This document shows, piece by piece, positions 1-7,772 of a stretch of 64,000 nt of DNA. Location: contig JACJWX010000003.1 in the NCBI GenBank assembly GCA_020636905.1, positions 129,378-193,377 of the forward strand, written 5' to 3'. The stretch is from Actinomycetota bacterium. GTDB taxonomy: Bacteria > Actinomycetota > Thermoleophilia > Miltoncostaeales > Miltoncostaeaceae. Made by a program: the position numbers and the translations under genes. A model generated the notes under the pieces. It had not been told where the DNA came from, made no database searches, and worked only from the letters and a program-made list of their open reading frames with translations. Every line of letters starts with the position of its first letter. Position 1 is the first letter of the stretch.

Positions 1-18
1 GCCGATGACTGCGCTCAT
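1..18 (-). CDS. 5' end of a gene running off the window, possibly motA (stator protein)
   Basis: Only six codons lie in the window: an ATG at 16-18 reading M-S-A-V-I-G, 34 nt after the flbD stop, with a G-rich stretch about 10 nt upstream that could serve as a ribosome-binding site. In many Gram-positive-type flagellar operons flbD is followed directly by motA and motB, and a hydrophobic start of this kind fits a MotA first membrane helix. The identity rests on gene order and six residues only. Confidence 0.35.
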
Positions 19-52
19 GGTTGGCCCACCCCCGTTCCGCGGTTCCGTCCGG

Positions 53-283
53 TCACGACGCGGCCATCTCCGCGGCCGTCATCGTCCCGGACATGAAGGG
101 CGTGTTCATCACGTTGCGGCGGTACCGCGTGAAGGCGTCGACGACGTCCTCGACGGACTCCGCCACCATGAAGCGGCGACGGTCGACGAGCGTGATCAGT
201 GTGTCCGGCGTCGACTCGACGGTCTCGATGAGATCCGCGTTCAACACGAACGCCGCGCCGCTGAGTTTGTGCAGTGTGATCAC
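53..283 (-). CDS. flbD: FlbD/SwrD family flagellar protein
   Basis: A 76-residue protein starting at a GTG with a GGAG-type ribosome-binding site. The first half carries the family pattern MITLHKL..., LNADLIE..E.TPDT and ITLV, the conserved core of FlbD (SwrD in Bacillus subtilis), a small protein needed for full flagellar torque and swarming. The usual family length is about 70 residues, so it is complete. It lies after a strong terminator that closes the flgE operon and has its own sigma-28-type promoter at 335-361. It probably leads an flbD-motA(-motB) unit that leaves the window. Confidence 0.9.
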   Translation of the reverse strand: MITLHKLSGAAFVLNADLIETVESTPDTLITLVDRRRFMVAESVEDVVDAFTRYRRNVMNTPFMSGTMTAAEMAAS

Positions 284-334
284 CTGAGTCTCCTCTCCAC
301 CGTCGGGTCGGACGAGGTGGCAGCCCCAATCCCG

Positions 335-361
335 ATATCGGCGTCCACGGGGGTCGATTGA
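335..361 (-). promoter_or_regulatory. sigma-28-type promoter of flbD
   Basis: On the minus strand the sequence reads TCAA, 15 nt, GCCGATAT. This nearly matches the flagellar sigma-28/SigD consensus TAAA-N15-GCCGATAA. The -10 ends 51 nt before the flbD start, leaving room for the visible ribosome-binding site. Confidence 0.7.
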
Positions 362-374
362 GCCATGCGGTCAC

Positions 375-400
375 GGTGTGACCCCGGTCGGGGTCACACC
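375..400 (-). terminator. hairpin terminator after flgE
   Basis: A perfect 11-bp inverted repeat (375-385 with 390-400) with a 4-nt loop begins 10 bp after the flgE stop. There is no strong T-run, as is common in high-GC actinobacteria. It separates the fliJ-flgE operon from flbD. Confidence 0.7.
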
Positions 401-410
401 GCGTCCGGTG

Positions 411-1271
411 CTAGCGCTTCAGGTTGACGAGCTCCTGGAGCATGTCGTCGCTGGTGCTGATGGCGCGGGAATTCGCCTGGAATCCGCGCTGCGCGATGAT
501 CATGTTGGTGAACTCGAGCGCGAGGTCCACGTTGCTCATCTCGAGAGCGCCCGGGGTCACCGAGCCGTGACCGGCGGCGCCGGCCGGATTGCCGTTCACC
601 GCCGCACCGGAGTTGTTCGACTCGCGGTAAAGGTTGCCGCCCGTGCGCTCGAGACCGCTCGGGTTGGCGAACTTCGCGAGGCTGACCGTACCGATGACCG
701 TCGCCACACCGGCCGCGTCGACCGAGGTGATCACACCCGCGGCGTCGACGTTGATGGCGGCGGTGGTCGCCGGATTCACCTGGAGGCGGCCGACGTTGCC
801 GGTGGACGCGAGCGTCCCCAGCACGTAGTTGCCGCCGGTGGTGACCAGATGCCCCGCGGAGTCGAACGAGAAGTTGCCGGCGCGCGTGTAGAGCTCACCG
901 CCGACGGAGGTCATGTCGTTGCCCCCGACGCCACCCCAGGTGGCACCGGTGCCGGCGACGCGGAAGAAGCCGTCGCCGTTGATCATGAGGTCGGTGACCA
1001 CGCCGGTGCTCTGGGTGGTGCCCTGGGTCATGATCTGGTCGACCGAGTTGAGGTTCATGCCGAGGCCGATCTGGCGGGCGTTGGTACCGCCCACGCCGCC
1101 GGCGACGGGGCCGGAAGCGCCCTGGAGCGTCTGGTAGAGCGCGTCCTTGAAGGTCGTGCGCTCGGACTTGTAGCCGAACGTGTTCACGTTGGCGATGTTG
1201 GACGCAAGCACGTCCATCATCGTCTGGTGGTTCCTCAGACCGGAGACGGCCGAGAACATTGATCGCATCAT
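411..1271 (-). CDS. flgE: Flagellar hook protein FlgE (short, FlgG-like form)
   Basis: This 286-residue protein belongs to the hook/rod family. The N-terminal rod domain reads MFSAVSGLRNHQ and VLASNIANVNTFGYK near residues 5-36, INGDGFFRV lies near 98, and the C-terminal coiled region ends in TNMIIAQRGFQANSR and MLQELVNL. It polymerises outside the membrane to form the hook. The length is close to FlgG or to the short Bacillus FlgE rather than the roughly 400-residue enteric FlgE. Its place after flgD and fliK, which cap and measure the hook, supports FlgE. The ribosome-binding site is GGAAAGGA before the ATG. It is the last gene of the fliJ operon. Confidence 0.9.
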   Translation of the reverse strand: MMRSMFSAVSGLRNHQTMMDVLASNIANVNTFGYKSERTTFKDALYQTLQGASGPVAGGVGGTNARQIGLGMNLNSVDQIMTQGTTQSTGVVTDLMINGDGFFRVAGTGATWGGVGGNDMTSVGGELYTRAGNFSFDSAGHLVTTGGNYVLGTLASTGNVGRLQVNPATTAAINVDAAGVITSVDAAGVATVIGTVSLAKFANPSGLERTGGNLYRESNNSGAAVNGNPAGAAGHGSVTPGALEMSNVDLALEFTNMIIAQRGFQANSRAISTSDDMLQELVNLKR

Positions 1272-1359
1272 GGTTTCGGAATTCCTTTCCCTGTGGCGGC
1301 CGCCCCTCCTCCGGTGAGGTCCAGACCAACCGCCGCTTCAATCATGTCCGTGGTGCTCC

Positions 1360-1761
1360 CTAGGGAGCGAGCACCGCACTGTCGATGTTGGTGAAGACCT
1401 GGTCGCGCAGGCCCTCGCGATCCACCGCCGTGATCACGACGCGGTTCTTGACCGACACCACGAATGCGGTTTGGTCAACCAGGACCAGGCTGTCGCGGGC
1501 ACCCTTCGCCCCGGCCCGGTCCACGGCCTCCTCGAGTCGATTGACCACCTGCTCGGTCACCTGGATCCCGCGCTGGGCCAGGCGATCGCGCGCGTGGGCG
1601 CTCCACTTGAGGGGTTGGCTGCCAGCGTCCTGCTGCAGCCGTTTCGCGAGCATGGCGTCGAAGCCGCCACCACCCGCGCCGCGGGCCGCGGCGGCCCGGT
1701 CGGTGCGCTCGGCACCGCGGACTCCCCCGACTCGCGAGATGTTCGGGTCGATCGCCGTCAT
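1360..1761 (-). CDS. Flagellar operon protein of the TIGR02530 family
   Basis: A 133-residue protein with a disordered Ala/Gly-rich N-terminus of about 45 residues, followed by the family core: LKWSAHARDRLAQRGI, a Val/Ile-rich stretch with VDQTAFVVSVKN, and the hallmark end VFTNIDSAVL. The family is found between flgD and flgE in Gram-positive and other deep-branching flagellar operons. Its role is unknown but is thought to lie in hook or rod assembly. The start codon overlaps the flgD stop (TGATG), so the two are translationally coupled. Confidence 0.88.
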   Translation of the reverse strand: MTAIDPNISRVGGVRGAERTDRAAAARGAGGGGFDAMLAKRLQQDAGSQPLKWSAHARDRLAQRGIQVTEQVVNRLEEAVDRAGAKGARDSLVLVDQTAFVVSVKNRVVITAVDREGLRDQVFTNIDSAVLAP

Positions 1762-2192
1762 CAGGCGGCGACCTCGATGACCTGGCCGGAACTCACGGAG
1801 GTCCCGCCGACGATCAGGTTCATCACCTTGCCGCCCTCGATCGACAGGCGGTCCACGGTCCCGGTGACGGGGAGTCCCCCGTCCGCGGGCGCGTAGGTGA
1901 CCGTCCGGCCGATGAGGGCCGCCCCCTGAGTGATCTGCATGCTCAACGCCATGTTGTTCATGGTGGTGTTGAGCTTGGTGATCTGTTCCAGACTCGAGAA
2001 CTGGGTCATCTGCCCGATGAACTCGGTGTCCTTCAGCGGCTCCATCGGGTTCTGCGCCTTCATCTGCGCGCCCAGGACCTTGAGGAACGTGTCCATCGTG
2101 AACGTCTTGTCCGGAGACACCTCACGCTTGGTGAACGGCGACACCGGATTGAACGCGCCGGTGGCGGACGTCGTTGTGGTTGCCTCAGCCAT
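1761..2192 (-). CDS. flgD: Hook-capping protein FlgD
   Basis: This 143-residue protein carries the FlgD N-terminal core: DTFLKVLGAQMKAQNPMEPLKDTEFIGQ around residues 34-61, then MTQFSSLEQ and the helix with NTTMNNMALSMQ. FlgD sits at the tip of the growing hook and is needed for FlgE polymerisation. The protein stops soon after a small beta region (GRTVTYAP to the end), so it lacks the larger FlgD Ig-like and Tudor-like domains of enteric FlgD, as is usual in Gram-positive forms. It lies between fliK and the TIGR02530 gene. Confidence 0.93.
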   Translation of the reverse strand: MAEATTTTSATGAFNPVSPFTKREVSPDKTFTMDTFLKVLGAQMKAQNPMEPLKDTEFIGQMTQFSSLEQITKLNTTMNNMALSMQITQGAALIGRTVTYAPADGGLPVTGTVDRLSIEGGKVMNLIVGGTSVSSGQVIEVAA

Positions 2193-2201
2193 CGTCGCCT
2201 C

Positions 2202-3686
2202 CTATGCGAGTCGGTCGAGTGTTCCGGCGTGCGCCGTGATCGGCGAGCGCGCCTCGGAGATGAGTCGGTCGTCGTCGGGCGACCCGGAGCCGGCCCCACG
2301 GCCGCTGCGCCGCGAGACGCCGTCCTCGCCGAACGCGGAACCGTCGTGGGCTTCGTCCTGGTGGTGGTACGTGATGTCCATCCCTTCCAGGGACAGCCCC
2401 CGCTCGGACAGCGCGTCGCTCAGATGCGGTAGCGCCTGTTCGAGCATCCGGGCGGCCTCGGGCCGGTCGGCCACGATGTGGGCCTGCAGCACGCCGTCGT
2501 GCATCACGAGGCGAACCACCACGTGCCCGAGTTCGGGCGGGCGCATGGAGAGCATGACCTCGCGGCCGCCCTCTCGGAGTGCCACCTGGACCCGGGCGCC
2601 AAGCTCTCGTGCGAGGTCCATGGCGTGGCTGTGGGCCACCGGACCCGACGAGCCGGTGTGGCTCACCGACGACGCGGTGGGCTGATTCGACCCCGCCGTG
2701 AGGTTCCCCAGCGGGGAATCGAGCATCGTCGACGCGGTCGACGACGCGGTCCCGGTCGTCGGGGGCGCGGCCTGCGCGGGCGCGGCCGGGGCCGCGGCCT
2801 TCGGCTCCCCACCGGTGGCGGGGGCCGTCGCAGCGTGCACCGGCTGCGCGTCCGACTGGGGCGTCTGGGTGAGCGTGAGCGTCACGGTGGCGGCACCCCT
2901 GGGCACCCCCGTCCCCTTCGCGTCGGGCGCGCGCGTGACGCCCTGCCCCTCGTCGACCGGCTCCGGCGCGGGGGCCTCGCCCGTCGACTCGGTGGCAGGG
3001 GTGCCGGTGGCGACGGCGGCCGTCACGGTGGCCGCGGTGGCCGGCGCCACGGGATTCGTGGCGGTCGCGGTCGCTGTCGCACCATCGGCGGTGAGCGGCG
3101 CCACGGTGGTCGTGGCGGCGGCGGTCGCCGGGGCACCCGTCCCCTGGGGGAGCGGCTGTCCGGCGGCGGCCACATCCGACGCCTGCGCGCCGTCGGCCCC
3201 TGCCGTGGCCACCGGCGCGGCCGTTTCGAGCGCGGTGGTCAGCGGTGCGGAGGCACCATCCGCCACCGGCTCGGCGGGTGCAGCGGCGGTGGTGACCGTC
3301 GCCGCGGCCTCGGCGGTCGCCGCGGCGAGCGCGGACCGCGTTGCGTCGGTGACCGTGGCATCCGCGCCCTCGGTCGTGGACTCCGCGGGATCGCCCGGCT
3401 CCGACGAACGGTCCCGTCCGTCGTGCTCCGGCGTCTCGGATCCGGCGGCTTCAGCGTCGGATCGTGTCTTGTGCAGCTTCCCTTCAGCGGGTCCGGCTGC
3501 GTCCTTGGTATGGGTCTCGTCGGTTCGCGACGGCTCGCGTCGGGTGGCCGCGTCATGCAGCTCTGACGAGAATTCCCGGTCGGAACGATGTGGCGCCCGT
3601 GGGCCACGCGTTCCGTCCGTGGGGAGTCTCGCCCCGTCGGTCGAGCCCGTCGCCGCCGGCGGCGGCCCGAGCATTGTGTCGATCAT
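2202..3686 (-). CDS. fliK: Flagellar hook-length control protein FliK
   Basis: This protein is 494 residues long. Residues 1 to about 340 are low-complexity Ala/Thr/Pro/Val sequence with an acidic N-terminal third, typical of the flexible FliK ruler. The C-terminal part, about 355-445, is the Flg_hook domain, with the pattern MRPPELGHVVVRL, AHIVADRPEAARMLEQALPHL and LSERGL. FliK is exported during hook growth and switches the export apparatus to filament substrates. It lies 9 bp ahead of flgD. The plus-strand frames that cover it are GC shadows. Confidence 0.9.
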   Translation of the reverse strand: MIDTMLGPPPAATGSTDGARLPTDGTRGPRAPHRSDREFSSELHDAATRREPSRTDETHTKDAAGPAEGKLHKTRSDAEAAGSETPEHDGRDRSSEPGDPAESTTEGADATVTDATRSALAAATAEAAATVTTAAAPAEPVADGASAPLTTALETAAPVATAGADGAQASDVAAAGQPLPQGTGAPATAAATTTVAPLTADGATATATATNPVAPATAATVTAAVATGTPATESTGEAPAPEPVDEGQGVTRAPDAKGTGVPRGAATVTLTLTQTPQSDAQPVHAATAPATGGEPKAAAPAAPAQAAPPTTGTASSTASTMLDSPLGNLTAGSNQPTASSVSHTGSSGPVAHSHAMDLARELGARVQVALREGGREVMLSMRPPELGHVVVRLVMHDGVLQAHIVADRPEAARMLEQALPHLSDALSERGLSLEGMDITYHHQDEAHDGSAFGEDGVSRRSGRGAGSGSPDDDRLISEARSPITAHAGTLDRLA

Positions 3687-3718
3687 CGTCCTTGACGTCT
3701 CTCCGTGGTTGTCGCGGA

Positions 3719-4345
3719 TCAGCCGCGATACTGGTCGTACAGCCCGAGCACCCGTGTCACGTAGTTCTGGGTCTCGGTGTACGGCGGAACCCCGCCATAC
3801 CTGGTGACCGCCCCCGGTCCCGCGTTGTAGGCCGCGAGCGCCAGGCGCAGATCCCCGAATCGATCCACCTGCTGTTTCAGGTATCGGCTTCCGGCGTCCA
3901 AATTCTGAGCCGGATCGAGAATGTCGGTCACGCCGAGCCCGGAAGCGGTCGACGGCATCAGCTGCATCAGGCCCCGAGCGCCCGCACCGGAGCCGGCGTC
4001 AACCCTGAATCCGCTCTCGGCCTTCGCCACCGCGGCGACCAGGGCCGGATCGAGGTTGTTGCGCTTCGCGGCCGCTTCGATGAGCGGCTGGAGCGTCGCG
4101 GGAATGCCGTCGTTCGAAATGTCGCTCGAGGTCGAGGTCACGGCGGCGGCGGTCGCGGCCGCGGTGCCCGAACCGCTCGCGGCCTTCAGCGCCTCGGAGA
4201 AACTCGGGGAATCACCGCTGGTCGTCGTCGACGCGGCGGTCGCGGTCGTGCCGTCGACGGGCGTCGCCGCCACGGACCGCCCGGTGAGCATGGACACCCT
4301 GGACGAGATCTCGTCGATGCGCCCGAGCGCCTCGCCGATGCTCAC
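3719..4345 (-). CDS. Lytic transglycosylase (SLT domain) of the flagellar operon
   Basis: A 208-residue protein starting at a GTG that overlaps the fliJ stop (GTGA). An N-terminal Ser/Thr/Ala-rich linker is followed by a lytic transglycosylase domain from about residue 85. The domain shows the catalytic-Glu motif AKAESGF, the GLMQLMP motif, DPAQNLDAGSRYL and AAYNAGPGAV. The domain cleaves peptidoglycan glycan strands. Its place between fliJ and fliK suggests it opens the wall for the rod or hook. No signal peptide is visible, so export through the flagellar apparatus is possible but inferred. Confidence 0.88.
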   Translation of the reverse strand: MSIGEALGRIDEISSRVSMLTGRSVAATPVDGTTATAASTTTSGDSPSFSEALKAASGSGTAAATAAAVTSTSSDISNDGIPATLQPLIEAAAKRNNLDPALVAAVAKAESGFRVDAGSGAGARGLMQLMPSTASGLGVTDILDPAQNLDAGSRYLKQQVDRFGDLRLALAAYNAGPGAVTRYGGVPPYTETQNYVTRVLGLYDQYRG

Positions 4346-4806
4346 GCGGCGGCGCCGGACGGCGGAGTGCGGTGGCGCGCGCGGCGGCTCGCGAGCTCGT
4401 CCATCTCGCGCTGTTCGACGCGCTGCACTTCTGCCTGGTGCGCCGACTCGGCCCGTTTCCGGAGCGAGACGAGCGACTCGCGTTCCTGGCTGGCCGCGAT
4501 CAGTGCTTCGCGGCGATCGAGGGCGACGGCCTCGAGCTGTCCGGCCATCTCGCGTTCGTGGTCGAGTTCCCGGCGCAGTCGGCCGAGATCCTCGTGCGCG
4601 GCGCGAAGCTCGCGCAGATTGGTGCTCCCGGCGGCGAGCCGGCGCATCGCCGCGACGGCCTCCTCCAGCACGGTCTCGGCCATCACGACCCTCTCCTGCT
4701 GGGCGGCGAACGCGCGCAGGGCCTGTGCCATTTCGCCCTGCAGCAGTTCCTCGCGACGTCGACGGACGTCCAGGACCGGCTCCAGACGGAAGCGAAACTG
4801 GCTCAT
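4342..4806 (-). CDS. fliJ: Flagellar export chaperone FliJ
   Basis: This 154-residue, almost entirely helical protein starts with the family pattern F.FRLEPVLD.R...E and continues as a long charged heptad-like coiled coil. FliJ is the stalk-like coiled coil that sits in the FliI ATPase ring and helps export. No ribosome-binding site precedes the ATG. Instead a sigma-28-type promoter ends 7 nt before it, so the transcript is probably leaderless. It heads the operon fliJ-slt-fliK-flgD-TIGR02530-flgE. It is separated from fliI by a CBS-domain gene, which is unusual. Confidence 0.85.
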   Translation of the reverse strand: MSQFRFRLEPVLDVRRRREELLQGEMAQALRAFAAQQERVVMAETVLEEAVAAMRRLAAGSTNLRELRAAHEDLGRLRRELDHEREMAGQLEAVALDRREALIAASQERESLVSLRKRAESAHQAEVQRVEQREMDELASRRARHRTPPSGAAA

Positions 4807-4813
4807 GATCGGT

Positions 4814-4841
4814 ATGTCGACACCCGACCACCAGGACTTGA
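4814..4841 (-). promoter_or_regulatory. sigma-28-type promoter of the fliJ operon (predicted leaderless)
   Basis: On the minus strand: TCAA, 16 nt, GTCGACAT, then exactly 7 nt to the fliJ ATG. The -10 resembles that of the flagellin promoter at 59441-59468 (GTCGATAC). The spacing puts the transcription start at or next to the A of the start codon. Confidence 0.55.
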
Positions 4842-5045
4842 GCGATGCGCCCCGCCCCGACTCCGGCGGTGTTGTCAGGCGGACCCGAGAGGCGTACGGT
4901 CACGGCATGGTCACGATGGGGATCGCGGGCGAACTGATCACGATGGCCCTTGCGGGGCTCGTGGTCGGTCACGCCATCTGGGAGCTGCGTCACCGTCCGA
5001 GTGGTGGCGACGACGGCTCGCCGCCGCCACCCCCCGATGGTGGTG

Positions 5046-5444
5046 CTACCCCGCCATCGCCGTTCCGGCCGTGCTCAGGCCGCAAACGCGGACGACGTCC
5101 CGCATGGAGAGGATCCCGACGAGGTCCGGACCGTCGAACACCAGGACGTGACGGACGCCGTGCTGCACCATCAGGTCCCCGGCCTTCTCGACGGACCAGG
5201 TCGGGCCGGCGGTAACCAACCGGCTCGTCATGTGGTCCGCCACATGCTCAGTCTGCGGATCCAGTCCCTGCGCCACGGCGCGGAGCAGGTCACGCTCGGT
5301 GACCACCGCGGGACCGGGCAGACTGTGATCCATCACCACCGCCGCACCAGTGTTGTTCTGCACCATCCGTGCTGCTGCCTGAGCAAGGGTGTGGTCAGCT
5401 CCCACGATTGCACTGACCGCGCACATCGCATCCTGGACATGCAT
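5046..5444 (-). CDS. CBS-domain pair protein
   Basis: A 132-residue protein made of two CBS motifs, MHVQDAM...V..D.TL..AA..M and VADHMTS...V....SVEKAGDLMVQHGVRHVLV. CBS pairs usually bind adenosyl ligands. The ATG chosen has a strong ribosome-binding site (AGGGAGG, 8 nt upstream) and matches the usual family start; longer frames upstream look non-coding. The gene lies between fliI and fliJ, which are normally adjacent, with 187 bp upstream and 239 bp downstream, so it is probably a separate unit. A flagellar role is not shown. Confidence 0.8.
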   Translation of the reverse strand: MHVQDAMCAVSAIVGADHTLAQAAARMVQNNTGAAVVMDHSLPGPAVVTERDLLRAVAQGLDPQTEHVADHMTSRLVTAGPTWSVEKAGDLMVQHGVRHVLVFDGPDLVGILSMRDVVRVCGLSTAGTAMAG

Positions 5445-5460
5445 GGCAACCTCCCTTTGT

Positions 5461-5470
5461 AACGATCGTT
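5461..5470. promoter_or_regulatory. 10-bp palindrome upstream of the CBS-domain gene
   Basis: AACGATCGTT is a perfect palindrome 16 bp before the CBS-gene ATG, inside the presumed leader or promoter. It could be an operator for a dimeric repressor. No regulator is identified. Confidence 0.25.
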
Positions 5471-5631
5471 GCGAATGGATTCGGTGGCCTAGGATGACAG
5501 CCCGAATCGGACAATGCAACAATTGCCACGAATTCGTTGGATGTGCCCGGTTCGATCTGTAGAGGATCTGACCATGCACCGCGTCCGCGGCCGCCGGCAC
5601 GTGCCGGGACGGCGCGCCGACCGCGAACGGA

Positions 5632-7092
5632 TCAGACCACCACGGCGCCGGGCGGGAGTGGATCGAAGGGGGCCGTGAGTCCGTCACCCTCGACGAGTTC
5701 GCCGGTGACCGCCTCCAGCGCGGGGAGGCCCGGGGGCCCCTGGCCGGTGTCCGCGCCGGCGATCTCGATCATTCGTTCCATCACCCGGGCGCGGTCGTAC
5801 GGTTCGTCGACGGTCTGCTTGAGGAAACCGTCGATGAACGGGAGCTTTTCGCGGGCCTCGTCCACGAGCGGGTCCGACCCCGGCACGTAGGCGCCGATCG
5901 CGATCAGGTCCTCGGCGCGGCGGAACGCCGCCATCAGCTCACGGATGCGGGCGGCGGCCGCGCGTTCGTCGGCCGACAGCAGGGAACCGGTGAGGCGCGA
6001 CACCGACTGGAGCACGTCGACCGCCGGGTAGTGCCCGGAATGTGCGAGTGCCCGCGACAGCACGATGTGCCCGTCGAGGATGCCTCGGACAGCGTCGGCG
6101 ACCGGCTCGTTCATGTCGTCGCCCTCCACCAGCACGGTGTAGAGACCGGTGATCGAGCCCGCGGGGCTCGTCCCCGCCCGCTCCAGCAGGCGCGGGAGCA
6201 CCGCGAACACCGACGGGGTGTAGCCGCGGGTCGCGGGCGGCTCGCCGATGGCCAGCCCCACCTCGCGCTGCGCCATGGCGAGCCGGGTGACCGAGTCCAT
6301 CATCAGCAGCACGTCGGCGCCCTCGTCGCGGAAGAACTCCGCGATGGTGGTGGCGACGAACGCCGCCTTGATCCGCACCAGGGCGGGCTGGTCGCTGGTG
6401 GCCACGACAACCACCGAGCGGGCGAGCCCCTCGGGTCCGAGGTCGCGCTCCAGGAACTCGCGGACCTCGCGTCCGCGCTCGCCGATGAGGCCGATGACGT
6501 TGATGTCGGCGGACGTGTGGCGGGCCATCATGCCGAGCAGGGTGCTCTTCCCGACGCCCGACCCGGCGAAGATGCCGAGCCGCTGTCCGAGACCGCAGGG
6601 ATTGAGCCCGTCGAGGCTGCGGACGCCGAGGGCCACGGGTGTCTCGATCGGCGGACGTCCCAGCGGCGAGGGGGGGTCGGCGTCGACGGGCATCTCGCGC
6701 GTGATCCGCGGGGCGGGGCCGTCGTCGATGGGGCGGCCCAGGCCGTCGAGCACCCGCCCGAGCAGGCCCGTTCCCACCGGAACACGCACGGGCGCGCCCG
6801 TCGCGACGACCGTCTGCCCCGGGCCGATGCCCGATGCGTCCCCGAGCGGCATCAGCAACGTGTGCCCCGACCGGAATCCCACCACCTCGGCGTCGAGGGG
6901 CGGCCTGCCCGCCCGGTGCCCGTGGGTGTGGATGGTGCAGCGTTCGCCGATGCGGGCCGGCGGCCCCTGCGACTCGACGACGAGGCCGATCAACTCGCTC
7001 ACCCGGCCGTTCAGCCGGTAGGGGTCGGCCATGCGAATGCGTTCACGCGCCTCGGCGACGCCGCGCTGCGCCCGGTCGAGGATGGCCGTCAT
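5632..7092 (-). CDS. fliI: Flagellum-specific export ATPase FliI
   Basis: A 486-residue F1-type ATPase. Visible elements are the N-terminal beta-barrel region, LDGLGRPIDDGP near 115-126, the Walker A loop AGSGVGKST near 176-184, GLIGERGREVREF, the Walker B strand VLLMMDSVTRLA and the end region DGHIVLSR. It energises export of flagellar subunits at the cytoplasmic base. The start ATG overlaps the fliH stop by 4 bp (ATGA). The length is slightly above the usual 440-450 because of a longer N-terminus and a Gly/Pro-rich C-terminal tail. Confidence 0.96.
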   Translation of the reverse strand: MTAILDRAQRGVAEARERIRMADPYRLNGRVSELIGLVVESQGPPARIGERCTIHTHGHRAGRPPLDAEVVGFRSGHTLLMPLGDASGIGPGQTVVATGAPVRVPVGTGLLGRVLDGLGRPIDDGPAPRITREMPVDADPPSPLGRPPIETPVALGVRSLDGLNPCGLGQRLGIFAGSGVGKSTLLGMMARHTSADINVIGLIGERGREVREFLERDLGPEGLARSVVVVATSDQPALVRIKAAFVATTIAEFFRDEGADVLLMMDSVTRLAMAQREVGLAIGEPPATRGYTPSVFAVLPRLLERAGTSPAGSITGLYTVLVEGDDMNEPVADAVRGILDGHIVLSRALAHSGHYPAVDVLQSVSRLTGSLLSADERAAAARIRELMAAFRRAEDLIAIGAYVPGSDPLVDEAREKLPFIDGFLKQTVDEPYDRARVMERMIEIAGADTGQGPPGLPALEAVTGELVEGDGLTAPFDPLPPGAVVV

Positions 7093-7772
7093 CCGCCGTG
7101 CTCGGCGAGCAGCGTCGGGTCGGGCGGCGCGGCGAGCGCTTCGAGCAGGCGCTCGAGCTGCGTGTGCATGCGTGCGTCGATGTCCCCCGAGGTGGTCTCG
7201 AGGATGCAGCCCCCGGGCTGGATGCGGGGGTCTTCGATCACCTCGAAACGGTGGATTCCCCCCATCTGCGTCATGAGGTCGTCGCGTGAGGCCCGCATGG
7301 TCTCGAGGTCGTCGGGGTTGACGTAGGCGATGAGCCGCTCGCGGTCGGTCGCCTTGCGAATGGCGCCGCGCACCACGTCCACCACGCGTTCTGGGTTCGC
7401 CGCCAGGTCGGCGCGGACCAGTCGGGCCGCGACCTCCAGCCCGAGTGCCGCGACGTCGTCGGCGAGCCGCTCGGGCGCGTCGGCGACCGCGGCGGTGAGC
7501 TGCTCCAGCATCGAGTGGACCGCGCTGATGGCGCCCTGGAGTTCGTCGCGTCCCTCGGCCACCCCGGTCTCGTAACCCTGACGCCAGCCGTCGGCGACCG
7601 CCTCGTCGCGCGCGATCTCCGCCTCGGCCAGCATCTGCGCGACGTGCGCCTCCGCCCCGTCGGCGCCCACGGCGTGGAAGACCGGCACCGAGCGCAGCGG
7701 CACGGCGTGGGCGTCGCCCACAACCGTTCCCCGGATGGGCCCCCTACGCGACAAGGTCGTCGTCTCCGCCAC
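7089..7772 (-). CDS. fliH: Flagellar assembly protein FliH
   Basis: A 227-residue protein with an acidic helical N-terminal half and a C-terminal FliH/YscL domain (IRKATDRERLIAYVNPDDLE near 145-165, then QPGGCILETTSGDIDARMHTQL near 192-213). FliH binds and regulates FliI at the export gate. The GTG start given overlaps fliG by 29 bp. A second GTG at 7721 with an upstream CGGGGAA is equally possible and would remove the overlap. Confidence 0.88.
   Translation of the reverse strand: MAETTTLSRRGPIRGTVVGDAHAVPLRSVPVFHAVGADGAEAHVAQMLAEAEIARDEAVADGWRQGYETGVAEGRDELQGAISAVHSMLEQLTAAVADAPERLADDVAALGLEVAARLVRADLAANPERVVDVVRGAIRKATDRERLIAYVNPDDLETMRASRDDLMTQMGGIHRFEVIEDPRIQPGGCILETTSGDIDARMHTQLERLLEALAAPPDPTLLAEHGG

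Noticed and set aside
1272..1359. Possible promoter or extra gene between flgE and the TIGR02530 gene
   Set aside because: The 88-bp gap holds only the flgE ribosome-binding site; no motif was seen.
2698..3807. Plus-strand frame of 369 codons opposite fliK
   Set aside because: It is the Ala/Val-rich antisense of the low-complexity FliK linker.
4907..5215. Small plus-strand frame with a hydrophobic start (M-V-T-M-G-I-A-G-E-L) between fliJ and the CBS gene
   Set aside because: One helix is plausible, but the rest is Arg/Pro-rich, overlaps 170 bp of the CBS gene and has no good ribosome-binding site.
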